Shown: positions 27,646 through 38,594 of the stretch, piece after piece | Layout of the letters: each line of letters begins with the position of its first letter | How positions within the stretch are numbered: position 1 is the stretch's first letter | From: CAXMST01 sp038206985 | Lineage (GTDB): Bacteria > Actinomycetota > Thermoleophilia > Solirubrobacterales > 70-9 | Direction of reading: 5' to 3' | Assembly: GCA_038206985.1 (NCBI GenBank) | Contig: JBBRAH010000003.1 | Coordinates: 49,633 to 113,632, forward strand | Length of the DNA stretch: 64,000 nucleotides | Translations under genes and position numbers: made by a program | Notes under the pieces: generated by a model | Told to the model about the DNA's origin: nothing | The model's database searches: none | The model's input: the letters and a program-made list of their open reading frames with translations, nothing else

Positions 27646-28680
27646 ATGCGGATTGGAGTGCTCACAGCAGGCGGCGACTGCCCGGGGCTGAACGCCGTGA
27701 TCCGCGCCGTCGCCCGCTCGGCGATCGACCGGGGCGACGAGGCCGTCGGGATCATGCGCGGCTTCCAGGGCCTCGCCGAGCGCGACTACATGCCGCTCGA
27801 CATGCGCGCCGTCTCGGGCATCCTCCCGCTGGGGGGCACGATCCTCCGTACCTCGAGCTTCGAACCGGTCCGTGAGAAAGCGATTGACCGGCTGCAGACC
27901 GCGATCACCGAGGACGCTCTCGACGCGGTGATCGCGATCGGCGGCGAGCACACGATGTGGATGACGAGCGAGCTGTACCAGGTGCACGGCATGCCGCTGA
28001 TCGGCGTGCCCAAGACCATCGACAACGACGTCGTCGGCACCGACTACACCTTCGGCTTCGACACCGCCGTCCATGTCGTCAGCCAGGCAATCGACCGGCT
28101 GCACACGACCGCGCAGTCGCACGACCGCGTGATGGTCGTCGAGGTGATGGGCCGCAACGTGGGCTGGATCGCCCTGCACGGCGGCATCGCCGGCGGCGCG
28201 GACGGGATCGTGATCCCCGAGGTCGACACCACCTGCGAGGAGATCGCCAGCTCGATCATGCGCCGCCACGAGCGCGGCAAGGACTTCTCGATCATCGTCA
28301 TCGCGGAGGGTGCCCGGCTCGCGTTCGAGGGCGGTGCACGGAGCCAGGTCAAGGTCTCCAAAGAGACCGATGAGTACGGCTATCCCCGGCTCGGAGGGAT
28401 CGGCCCGGCCCTGGCCGAGGAGCTCGAGCGGCTCACGGGCTACGAGACCCGCACGGTCGTCCTCGGTCACATCCAGCGTGGCGGCACTCCCACCGCGCGC
28501 GATCGGGTGATCGCCACCCGCTACGGCGCCAAGGCCTACGAGATGGCGAAGGCGGGCGAGTTCGGTCGCATGGTCGCCCTGCACGGGGACGAGATGACCT
28601 CGGTGCCGCTCTCCGAGGTCGAGGGCGTCAAGACGGTCGATCTCGAACTGCTCGAGATGGCGAAGCGCTTCTTCAGCTGA
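27646..28680 (+). CDS. pfkA: 6-phosphofructokinase
   Basis: A 344-residue phosphofructokinase that makes fructose 1,6-bisphosphate in glycolysis. Seen motifs are TAGGDCPGLNAVIRA, IGVPKTIDNDV and MGRNVGWIALHGG. The phosphoryl-donor loop reads GGEHT (residues 99-103). ATP-type enzymes have glycine and pyrophosphate-type enzymes have aspartate where His102 is, and Lys123 in PKTIDND is the residue common in pyrophosphate and mixed actinobacterial types. The donor therefore cannot be assigned with certainty. The gene is followed convergently by a small membrane protein and trpA. Confidence 0.92.
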   Translation: MRIGVLTAGGDCPGLNAVIRAVARSAIDRGDEAVGIMRGFQGLAERDYMPLDMRAVSGILPLGGTILRTSSFEPVREKAIDRLQTAITEDALDAVIAIGGEHTMWMTSELYQVHGMPLIGVPKTIDNDVVGTDYTFGFDTAVHVVSQAIDRLHTTAQSHDRVMVVEVMGRNVGWIALHGGIAGGADGIVIPEVDTTCEEIASSIMRRHERGKDFSIIVIAEGARLAFEGGARSQVKVSKETDEYGYPRLGGIGPALAEELERLTGYETRTVVLGHIQRGGTPTARDRVIATRYGAKAYEMAKAGEFGRMVALHGDEMTSVPLSEVEGVKTVDLELLEMAKRFFS

Positions 28681-28705
28681 GCTGCCAGCGAGGGGCGGCG
28701 AGCGA

Positions 28706-28882
28706 CTAGAGCTTGGAGGAGGGGCCGCGGACCCACTCGACGAGCGGCGCCCAGGCGCGCAGCGTGCCGCCGACCAGCAGGATTACCAGGAAGAGCATCG
28801 CTCCGATGCTGCCGCCGAGGTCGAAGGCGATCGAGAGCAGGAAGACCATGAGGCCGACGACGGTGAAGACAAGTAGCTGCAT
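28706..28882 (-). CDS. Small membrane protein (58 residues)
   Basis: A short frame from the ATG at 28882 to the TAG at 28706 encodes two hydrophobic helices, LLVFTVVGLMVFLLSIAF and GAMLFLVILLVGG, followed by a polar tail ending GPSSKL. It is too regular in hydrophobicity to be chance. It lies 28 bp downstream of trpA on the same strand and may be the last gene of that operon. No function can be assigned. Confidence 0.6.
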   Translation of the reverse strand: MQLLVFTVVGLMVFLLSIAFDLGGSIGAMLFLVILLVGGTLRAWAPLVEWVRGPSSKL

Positions 28883-28910
28883 TGGCGGAAATCTAACAGC
28901 GGACCCGGCC

Positions 28911-29736
28911 TCATGCCGAGGAGGGGGCGCCCGCTCCCATCTGCTTCAGGCTCGCGCGGAGGAAGGCGGCGACCGACTCGACCGCCGCGTCGGACCCATC
29001 GGCCTCGGCCACCTCGCGCACGAGGCGACTGCCGATGATCACCCCGTCAGCGATTGCGCCGACCTCGGCGGCCCGCTCGGGGGTCCCGATGCCGAAGCCC
29101 ACTGCAGCCGGCACACCGGCGGCCTCGCGCACGCTTTCGACGAGTCCCCTCAGCTCCGCGGGCAGTGCTTCGCGCTCACCGGTCACCCCGGCCAGCGAGA
29201 CCACGTAGACGAAGCCCTCGGCGCCGGAGACGACGCGCTCGAGCCGGGCCGCCGGAGTGGTCGGGGCCACGAACGGGATCAGAGCGAGGCCACGCGTGGC
29301 CATCGCCGCGGGTAGCTCGGCGTCTTCGCCAGGAGGTAAATCGGGAACGATTGTGCCGGCCGCTCCCGCCTCGAGCAGAGCGTCGGCGAACTGCTCGGCG
29401 CCGCGGGCCAGCGCCATGTTGGCGTAGGTCATCGGCAGCACCGGGAGGCGCCCGGAGATCTCCGCGCAGAGCCCGAGCACGTCGTCGAGCCCGCAGCCGG
29501 CGTCGAGAGCGGCAGTCGCGGCGGCGTGAATGACGGGGCCGTCCGCGAGCGGGTCCGAGTAGGGCACTCCAAGCTCGATCAGGTCAGCCCCTGAGTCCGC
29601 GTAGGCGTGGGCTACGGCCCGCGAGGTCTCGAGATCCGGAAAGCCGCCCATCATGTACGGCATCAGGGCAGCCCGACCCTGCCGCTTCGCCTCGGCGAAG
29701 GCCGCGGCAATCCGCTCGATGCCGGTCCCGGCGGCT

Positions 29737-29744
<8 letters not shown>
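28911..29744 (-). CDS. trpA: Tryptophan synthase alpha subunit
   Basis: A 277-residue TIM-barrel lyase that splits indole-3-glycerol phosphate to indole and glyceraldehyde 3-phosphate. The motifs LIELGVPYSDPLADGPVI (catalytic Glu and Asp region), GTIVPDLPPGE and GVTGERE are present, as is the phosphate-binding GFGIGTPE. The ATG at 29744 gives 8 bp overlap with trpB and a normal length; the 17 codons upstream lie in trpB sequence. It works with TrpB in the alpha2beta2 complex. Confidence 0.95.
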
Positions 29745-30956
<1,212 letters not shown>

Positions 30957-30960
<4 letters not shown>

Positions 30961-31646
30961 GCGCCGGTCCGCTCTCCCGCTTCGGCCGGGGTCTGCCTGG
31001 CCTCCTCCTCGACGGTCTCGCCCCCCGCAAGGTGGGCGGCGTCGACGAAGCGCCTGATCAGATCGTGGTCCTTGATCCCGGGCGTGCCGTCCTCGACGCC
31101 GCCGGCGACATCGACCGCGTAGGGATTGGACGCCTCGATCGCCTCGCCGACGTTCTCGGCTGTCAGACCCCCGGCGACGATCGCCGGGATCCCGGCCGAG
31201 CGGCCCGCGACGAGCTCCCAGTCGAACGACTCACCCGTGCCGCCGGGGGTACCGGGACGGTAGCCATCGAATAGGTGGAAGTCCGTGCGATAGGCCGTGG
31301 CGCCGCGGATCTCGGCGGTGCTGCGCACTCTGAAGGCCTTGATCACCTTGCAACCGGTGCGCCGCGCGACCTCCGCGCAGAAGCTGGGACCCTCGTCGCC
31401 GTGCAGCTGAACGATCGTCAGGCTGCAGCGCTCCGCGAGCGAGGCAATTCGCCCGAGCGGTGCGTTGACAAACACGCCCGCGGCCTCAGCACGCCGCTTG
31501 AGGTCGAAGCCGATCTGCTCTGCGACCGCGTCTTCGATGAGGCGCGGGCTGGCCGGGTGAAAGTTCAGCCCGACCGCCCAGGCGCCGGCCTGCACGGCCG
31601 CCTCAGCGTCCTCCGCTCTGGTGATGCCACAGATCTTGGTGCGCAC
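30957..31646 (-). CDS. trpF: Phosphoribosylanthranilate isomerase
   Basis: A 229-residue TIM barrel that catalyses the Amadori rearrangement in tryptophan synthesis. KICGITRAEDAEAAVQAGAWAVG shortened to its key KICG and the WAVGLNF strand, plus VQLHGDEG, LFDG and AGGLTAENV, are diagnostic; the catalytic cysteine is in KICG. It is the first gene of the trpFBA unit and is preceded by an 18-bp perfect palindrome at 31688-31705. Confidence 0.94.
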
Positions 31647-31687
31647 GCCAACAAGATCGCAGATCGGGCACCACCGATCAGCGACGC

Positions 31688-31705
31688 CCGGTCAGGCCTG
31701 ACCGG
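31688..31705. promoter_or_regulatory. 18-bp perfect palindrome upstream of trpF
   Basis: CCGGTCAGGCCTGACCGG is a gapless perfect palindrome 42 bp upstream of trpF and 48 bp downstream of the htrA stop. It could be an operator for trpFBA. It has no loop and no T-run, so a terminator is less likely. Confidence 0.35.
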
Positions 31706-31752
31706 AGCGCCGCTGATCTCGTGGTTCGTCCCCCCAGGGACGGTTGGGGCGC

Positions 31753-32940
<1,188 letters not shown>

Positions 32941-33042
32941 GCAGCGATCATCGGCCGCACTGATAAGCCATCGTCTAAAGGACGCTCAGGAGCGGCTAAG
33001 ACTTTCCGAAAGATCCAGTCAAGACAGGCGTGAGCGGCGTGC

Positions 33043-33855
33043 TCAGCGTTCGTCGAGCAGGTGCTCGCGCGTCAACTCGTCGTTGAGCGTCAGCTCACGC
33101 ACCATGCTCTCCGGGTCGCCGGAGCGCATCAGCGTCTCGCCGATGAGAACGGCGTCGACGCCGATCCGCTCGAGCTCGTCGAGCTGCTCGCGGCGTCCGT
33201 AGCCGGACTCCGAGACGACCGTCTTGCCGGCCGGCACATCGGTGCTCAGCTCCAACGTCGTCTCGAGATCGACCTCGAGGGTCTTGAGATCACGGTTGTT
33301 GATGCCAATCACCTCGGGCTCGAGTCCCAGGGCCCGCTCGAGATCCTCCTGGTCGTGGACTTCGACCACGCAATCGAGGTCTAGCTTCTCCGACTCGGCA
33401 TAGAGGCGGGCCAGGTCGTCGTCATCGAGACCGGCGACGATCAGCAGCACCGCGTCGGCGCCGGCGACCGCGGCCTCCAACAACTGGTACGGATCGACGA
33501 TGAAGTCCTTGCGCAGGATCGGCAGGTTGGATGCGGCGCGCGCCTCCCTGAGATCGTCCAGCGAACCCTTGAACTGGTGCTCCTCGGTGAGCACCGAGAG
33601 GGCCGCCGCGCCGCCGCGCTTGTAGGCGCCGACGATCTCGCTGACGTTCGTCCCCGGGCTGATCTCCCCCGCAGATGGCGAGGCGCGCTTGAACTCGGCG
33701 ATCAGGGAAAGCCCGGGTCGGACCAGCGCTTCCTTGAACGGGCGCGAGCCGCTGCGCGTCCCCAGTCGGGAACGAAGCTCGTCACCGGAAACCCGGGCAC
33801 GGCGCTTGGCCACTTCCTCCCTTGCGGATCCGAGGAGCTGATCGAGTCTGCCCAT
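33043..33855 (-). CDS. trpC: Indole-3-glycerol phosphate synthase
   Basis: A 270-residue TIM-barrel enzyme that closes the indole ring. RPFKEALVRPGLSLIAEFKRASPSAG (key part IAEFKRASPS with the catalytic lysine), LRKDFIVDPYQ, VVEVHDQEDLERAL and IGINNRDLKT are standard. It lies 41 bp after trpD and is followed by htrA. Length and start are normal. Confidence 0.95.
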   Translation of the reverse strand: MGRLDQLLGSAREEVAKRRARVSGDELRSRLGTRSGSRPFKEALVRPGLSLIAEFKRASPSAGEISPGTNVSEIVGAYKRGGAAALSVLTEEHQFKGSLDDLREARAASNLPILRKDFIVDPYQLLEAAVAGADAVLLIVAGLDDDDLARLYAESEKLDLDCVVEVHDQEDLERALGLEPEVIGINNRDLKTLEVDLETTLELSTDVPAGKTVVSESGYGRREQLDELERIGVDAVLIGETLMRSGDPESMVRELTLNDELTREHLLDER

Positions 33856-33896
33856 CTGCCCGCAGGCTACCGGTCCCGGAACCCCTCCGGTGCCCG

Positions 33897-34931
33897 CTAG
33901 CTGCTGCTCGCAAGCTCTCCTGTCAACGCCACTAGCCGCTCCAGCGTCTGCAGCGCGGCGCCCGACTCGACCGCGGCGGCGGCGGCCTGCACACCGGCGC
34001 CGATCGAATCGGCCTCGCCGGCGACGTAGATCGTGGCGCCGGCGTTGAGCACCGCGACGTCACGCCTGGGACCGGGCTCCCCACCCAGCACCGCGCGCGT
34101 CGTCGCCGCGTTCTCCTCAGGCTCGCCGCCGGTGAGCATCTCGAGAGGTGCCTCCTCGAGCCCGACCTCGTCGGCGCTCAGGTACCACTCCTCCGTCCGG
34201 CCGCCGCGCACCTCGATCACGCGGCTGGCACCGCTGATCGTCAGCTCGTCGAGACCGTCCTCGCCGGCGACCACCAGCGCGTGATCACAGCCGAGCGAGG
34301 CAAGCGCTTCGGCGATCGTCTCCTGGTAGCGGCGGTCGCTGACTCCAAGCAACTGCCGCTGGGCGCCGGCCGGGTTGGTCAGAGGACCGAGGAAGTTGAA
34401 GATGGTGCGCACTCCCAGTTCCTTGCGGGCCGGGACCACGTGCTTCATCGCCGCGTGGTGAGCGGGCGCGAACATAAAGCCGAAGCCGACCTCCTCGATC
34501 GAGCGGGCGACTCCGGCCGGATCAATCGTGATGTTCACGCCGAGAGCCTCGAGCAGATCGGCGGAACCCGAGCGCGAGGTGTTCGAGCGGTTGCCGTGCT
34601 TGGCGACCGCGCAACCCGCGGAGGCCGCGATCAGCGCCGCGGTGGTCGAGACATTGAAGGTCGATGGGCCGCCACCGGTGCCGGCCGTGTCCACGAGGCC
34701 ATTGCGATCGATCTCGACCGGTGTGGCGAGGGATCGCATCGTGCGGGCGAGGCCGACGATCTCGGGCACGGTCTCACCCTTGGCCCGCAACGCGATGAGG
34801 AAGGCTGCGGTCTGGACCTCACCGCCACGCCCTTCCATGATCTCGCTGAGCACGGTCGCGGCGTGATCGGCCGTCAGGTGCTCGCCGTCGCTGACCGCGT
34901 CGATTGCTCTGGTGATGATCTCGTTCGGCAT
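33897..34931 (-). CDS. trpD: Anthranilate phosphoribosyltransferase
   Basis: A 344-residue enzyme that adds phosphoribosyl to anthranilate. The phosphoribosyl diphosphate and metal sites read DTAGTGGGPSTFNVSTTAA, AKHGNRSNTSRSGSADLLEALG (key KHGNRS) and FNFLGPLTNPAGA. The ATG at 34931 gives the canonical N terminus MPNEIITRAID; a long upstream extension in this frame only reads through the GST gene out of frame. It follows the GST-like gene by 31 bp. Confidence 0.95.
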   Translation of the reverse strand: MPNEIITRAIDAVSDGEHLTADHAATVLSEIMEGRGGEVQTAAFLIALRAKGETVPEIVGLARTMRSLATPVEIDRNGLVDTAGTGGGPSTFNVSTTAALIAASAGCAVAKHGNRSNTSRSGSADLLEALGVNITIDPAGVARSIEEVGFGFMFAPAHHAAMKHVVPARKELGVRTIFNFLGPLTNPAGAQRQLLGVSDRRYQETIAEALASLGCDHALVVAGEDGLDELTISGASRVIEVRGGRTEEWYLSADEVGLEEAPLEMLTGGEPEENAATTRAVLGGEPGPRRDVAVLNAGATIYVAGEADSIGAGVQAAAAAVESGAALQTLERLVALTGELASSS

Positions 34932-34962
34932 CTGTCTCTCCGGGTGCTCCGGCGGGCGGAGG

Positions 34963-35760
34963 CTAGTGCAAGGGTTGAGCCGCGTGCGTGGGCGGCGGCC
35001 AGGGTCTGTGTTCGGCCACGATCCGCGCCGCGAACTCGCCGGCAGGGTGCGCGCGGAGTCGCTCGACCTCGGCGGCCGCTGCGGGCGGCAGATCGGCGGG
35101 CTGCGGCAGCTGCACCCCATAGCGCTCGGGCAGGAGGACGGCCGCCGAAAGGGCCGCGAAGGCCAGGTCCGCAGCGGTGAAACGGTCGCCCAGCAGATAC
35201 GGACGGTCGTCGGCCAGCATCGCGGCGACCTTGTCGAAGCCGCGGTTGAGCTTGGCGAGAGCGTCAGCAGCCTGCTCCGGCGACGCGTTGAGCAACGGCT
35301 TGAGCAGCAGGCGCAGAGCCGGCAGGCCGTAGGGCAGCACGCGGCGCTCCCAGGCCGGCAGCGGGCCGCTGCCGAAGCGCGTCGGAATGTCGGTCTCCAT
35401 GAGCACCGAGTACATCCAGCGACGGCCCTCGACGCCGACGCCCTCGTCGAGGCGCCGCTCGAGCTCATCGATCTCGCCGCGCAGCTCATCCGGAATGAGG
35501 CGCTCCGACGGCGGCAGTCGCTGGTCGATCCAGCGGATGATCTGCCCCGACTCATTGAACGCGCCCTGCTCGGTGATCAGCACCGGAACTCGCCTGCCAC
35601 GCGCCGCGCGCATCGCGTAGACCATGTGTATGCCCTGCAGGTGGGCCTCCTCCCGATAGTCGAGCCCGGCCCGCTCGAGCGCCCAGCGGGCCTTTTCACA
35701 GAAGTGGCTGATCGGGATCGTCAGCAGGCGCAGCGGCGCCCCCGGCCGGGTGTGCGGCAT
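34963..35760 (-). CDS. Glutathione S-transferase-like protein
   Basis: A 265-residue protein with an N-terminal thioredoxin-like GST domain (LLTIPISHFCEKARWALERAGLDY, then RRVPVLI and FNESGQIIRWID) and a C-terminal helical domain with PYLLGDRFTAADLAFAALSA. Its start at 35760 overlaps the trpG stop by one base, and trpD follows, so it is embedded in the trp operon. Most actinobacteria use mycothiol rather than glutathione, so the thiol substrate is uncertain. A role linked to tryptophan synthesis is not known; the link may be only positional. Confidence 0.8.
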   Translation of the reverse strand: MPHTRPGAPLRLLTIPISHFCEKARWALERAGLDYREEAHLQGIHMVYAMRAARGRRVPVLITEQGAFNESGQIIRWIDQRLPPSERLIPDELRGEIDELERRLDEGVGVEGRRWMYSVLMETDIPTRFGSGPLPAWERRVLPYGLPALRLLLKPLLNASPEQAADALAKLNRGFDKVAAMLADDRPYLLGDRFTAADLAFAALSAAVLLPERYGVQLPQPADLPPAAAAEVERLRAHPAGEFAARIVAEHRPWPPPTHAAQPLH

Positions 35761-36380
35761 CAGGAGGGACCCGCGCCGGGACCGCAGCCGTGCTCGAGGA
35801 AGTTGGCAAGCAGCTGCTTTCCCCTGGGCGTCAGCACCGACTCGGGATGGAACTGCACGCCCTCCGCGGGCAGCTCCCGATGGCGCACCGCCATCACCAT
35901 CTTCCCGTAGGAGGCGCTCAGCTCGAGACAGTCGGGAAGCTCGGCCGAGGCGATCAGCGAGTGGTAGCGGCCGACGAGCAGGGGGCTCGGCAGCCCCGTG
36001 AAGATCGTGCGCCCGTCGTGGCTGATCTCGGCGTCCTTGCCGTGCATCGGCTCGCCGACCAGCACCTCGCCGCCGAAGGCCTCGACCATCGCCTGGTGGC
36101 CGAGGCAAACGCCGAGCGTCGGCACCCCGGACTCGGGGAAACGCCGCGAGGCCTCGGTCGAGATGCCGGCCTCGGACGGCGTGCACGGGCCGGGCGAGAT
36201 CACGAGCCGCTCGGCACCGCGGGCCAGGAGGTCCTCAACGGAGGCCTTGTCGTTGCGGATCACCTCGATCTCGGCCCCGAGCTCGCCCAGGAACTGAACC
36301 AGGTTGTAGGTGAAGGAGTCGTAGTTGTCGATCACCAGGACCCGCCGGCCGGCCGCTGGCTCGATCGCGCTCACGGCCAC
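35760..36380 (-). CDS. trpG: Anthranilate synthase component II (glutamine amidotransferase)
   Basis: A 206-residue class I amidotransferase that supplies ammonia to TrpE. VIDNYDSFTYNLVQFLGELG (shortened key NYDSFTYN), ISPGPCTPSEAG, the nucleophile region VCLGHQAMVEAFGG and FHPESVLTPRG with the catalytic His-Glu are visible. The start overlaps the trpE end by 10 bp. It may also serve as PabA for folate synthesis, as in many bacteria with a single copy. Confidence 0.94.
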   Translation of the reverse strand: MAVSAIEPAAGRRVLVIDNYDSFTYNLVQFLGELGAEIEVIRNDKASVEDLLARGAERLVISPGPCTPSEAGISTEASRRFPESGVPTLGVCLGHQAMVEAFGGEVLVGEPMHGKDAEISHDGRTIFTGLPSPLLVGRYHSLIASAELPDCLELSASYGKMVMAVRHRELPAEGVQFHPESVLTPRGKQLLANFLEHGCGPGAGPS

Positions 36381-37891
36381 TCCGGGTGCTCGCGGGCCAG
36401 CTCGATCGCCCTGATCACGGCCTTTGCCTTCTGCAGCGACTCGCGGTACTCGTACTCGGGCTTGGCGTCGGCGACCGTGCCACCACCCGCCTGCACGTGG
36501 GCCTGGCCGTCCTTGACGACCACGGTCCTGATGTGGATCGCGGTGTCGAGGTCGCCGGTGAACGAGAGGTAGCCGATCGCCCCGCCGTAGGAGCAGCGCT
36601 TGATCCGCTCGAGCTCGTCGATGATCTGCATCGCACGCACCTTGGGCGCGCCCGAAAGGGTGCCCGCCGGCAACGCAGAGCGCAGCACGTCCATCGCGCT
36701 GAGCCCCTCCCGCAGCCGGCCCGACACCTGGCTGACGATGTGCATCACGTGCGAGTAGGTCTCGACCACCATCAGCTCGTCCACCGCCACGCTGCCGTAT
36801 TCGCTGACCCGGCCCAGATCGTTGCGGCCGAGGTCGACCAGCATCACGTGCTCGGCCCGCTCCTTCGGATCGGCGAGCAGCGCTTCGGCCCGGCGCCGGT
36901 CCTCCTCCTCATCGTCGCCGCGGGCGTACGTGCCGGCGATCGGCCGCGTCTCCACGCGGCGGCCCGTGACCTTGACCAGCGGCTCGGGCGAGGCGCCCGC
37001 GATCTGGAAATCGCCGAAGTCGAGGAAGTACATGTAGGGCGAGGGGTTGACCGCCCGCAGCCCGCGGTAGATCGAGAATGACTCGACCGGACAGGAACCC
37101 GAGAAACGCTGCGAGGGGACCACCTGGAAAGCGTCGCCGGCGTGGACGTACTCGACGATCCGCGCGACGGTGGCCTCGAACTCCTCCCGGGTGACGTTGG
37201 ACTCCAGCTCCAGCGGCGCTGGGTCAGGGTCGACCTCGACGGCGGGTAGGGGCTGGCGCAGCGCGAGGCGCACCTCGTCGATCCGGGCCACGGCACGCGT
37301 GTGGGCGGCCTCGATCCCGCCCTCGTCGGCGAAGGCGTTGGCGATGATCGCGACCTCGTGGCGGAGGTGATCGAAGACCACCATCGTGTCGGTGACGATC
37401 AGCGCCAGATCCGGCAGACCGAGGGGATCGGGGTTGGGGTCGCCGAGTGGTTCGACGGTGCGCACCAGGTCATAGGCGAAGAGCCCCACGGCTCCGCCGG
37501 GAAACGGCGGCATACCCTCGACATCGGCCAGGCGCATGGCATCGACCCGGTCGGCGACCGCCGCGTAGGGATCGGGCGCCGGGCTCACCTCCGCGGGCTC
37601 GTCGGTTGCCGCGAACCCGCCGGGGGCCCGCCACTCGCTCAGCTCGCCCTCGGCCCAGCGCAGCACCGCGTGCGGGCTTACGCCGATGAACGAGTAGCGG
37701 CCCAGCCGACCCCCCTGCTCGGCCGACTCGAGCAGGAACGAGGGCTCATCCCCGCGCAGCTTCAGGAAGGCGGAGACGGGCGTCTCGGAGTCCTCCACAT
37801 AGCGGTGGATCACCGGTATGACGTTGGCACCGCCGGCGACCAGTTCGGTCGCCGCCTCGAGATCGGGGAAGGGGACCCGGACCCCGGACAC
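36371..37891 (-). CDS. trpE: Anthranilate synthase component I
   Basis: A 506-residue chorismate-utilising enzyme. The N-terminal domain contains the tryptophan feedback site region LLESAEQGGRLGRYSFIG. The catalytic domain has GDAFQVVPSQRF, YFLDFGDFQIAGASPE, RPIAGTYARG, DLGRNDLGRVS and PAGTLSGAPKVRAMQI. It converts chorismate plus ammonia from TrpG to anthranilate. It starts 2 bp after the hisIE stop. No leader peptide or attenuator is visible because there is no leader space. Confidence 0.95.
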   Translation of the reverse strand: MSGVRVPFPDLEAATELVAGGANVIPVIHRYVEDSETPVSAFLKLRGDEPSFLLESAEQGGRLGRYSFIGVSPHAVLRWAEGELSEWRAPGGFAATDEPAEVSPAPDPYAAVADRVDAMRLADVEGMPPFPGGAVGLFAYDLVRTVEPLGDPNPDPLGLPDLALIVTDTMVVFDHLRHEVAIIANAFADEGGIEAAHTRAVARIDEVRLALRQPLPAVEVDPDPAPLELESNVTREEFEATVARIVEYVHAGDAFQVVPSQRFSGSCPVESFSIYRGLRAVNPSPYMYFLDFGDFQIAGASPEPLVKVTGRRVETRPIAGTYARGDDEEEDRRRAEALLADPKERAEHVMLVDLGRNDLGRVSEYGSVAVDELMVVETYSHVMHIVSQVSGRLREGLSAMDVLRSALPAGTLSGAPKVRAMQIIDELERIKRCSYGGAIGYLSFTGDLDTAIHIRTVVVKDGQAHVQAGGGTVADAKPEYEYRESLQKAKAVIRAIELAREHPEWP

Positions 37892-37893
37892 GC

Positions 37894-38553
37894 TCAGCCC
37901 CGCCGCCGCGCGTTGAGCACCTCGAACGCGGCCTGGAGGGAGATCTCGCGCGAGGCCAGGCCGACCTGCACGTGGTAGAGCACGTCGGCGGCCTCCTCGG
38001 CCACGCGTTCGTCGCTCTCGCCGGAGATCGCGCGGGCGACTTCGTCAGCCTCCTCGCGAATCTTGGCCCCGACCAGCTCCGGGTCGTCGAGCAGCTCGAC
38101 CGTGTAGGAGCCCGCGGGCCGCTGCGCCTTGCGAGCGGCGAGCGTGCGCTCCAGCTCCGGGATCGCCTCGTGGCCGACCGCCTCGGGCTCGCCCGATATA
38201 CCGGGAGCGTCGGGCCCGGGGTCGGCGGCGCCGCCCAACTCGCGGTAGAAGCAGGTGCGCTCGCCCGTGTGGCAGGCGGGGCCGGCCGCCTCGACCAGGG
38301 CGACGATCGCGTCCCCGTCGCAGTCGTAGCGCAGCGAGACGGCGCGCTGTGTGTTGCCGGAGGTGGCGCCCTTGTGCCAGATCTCCTGGCGCGAACGACT
38401 CCAGAAGTGCATCTCCCCGCTGCCGATGGTCAGCTCGAGCGCCTCGGCATTCATGTAGGCGACGGTGAGCACCTCGCCGCTACCGGCGTCCTGGACCACG
38501 CATGGGACGAGGCCGGTCTCGGGGTCGAATCGGATCGCTTCGGGGGCGCTCAT
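37894..38553 (-). CDS. hisIE: Bifunctional phosphoribosyl-AMP cyclohydrolase / phosphoribosyl-ATP pyrophosphatase
   Basis: A 219-residue fusion of two histidine-pathway enzymes. Residues 1-105 are HisI (AYMNAEALELTIGSGEMHFWSR shortened; key WSRSRQEIWHKG, YDCDGDA and the zinc cysteines ACHTGERTCFY). Residues 128-219 are HisE (LERTLAARK, KIREEADEVARA, EEAADVLYHVQV). It heads the trp array at 2 bp from trpE, a histidine-tryptophan link that makes sense because both pathways use phosphoribosyl diphosphate. Confidence 0.93.
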   Translation of the reverse strand: MSAPEAIRFDPETGLVPCVVQDAGSGEVLTVAYMNAEALELTIGSGEMHFWSRSRQEIWHKGATSGNTQRAVSLRYDCDGDAIVALVEAAGPACHTGERTCFYRELGGAADPGPDAPGISGEPEAVGHEAIPELERTLAARKAQRPAGSYTVELLDDPELVGAKIREEADEVARAISGESDERVAEEAADVLYHVQVGLASREISLQAAFEVLNARRRG

Positions 38554-38594
38554 GCGGCGCAGTCTAGATCGCTACGCCGCGAGCGCCGGGTGCC

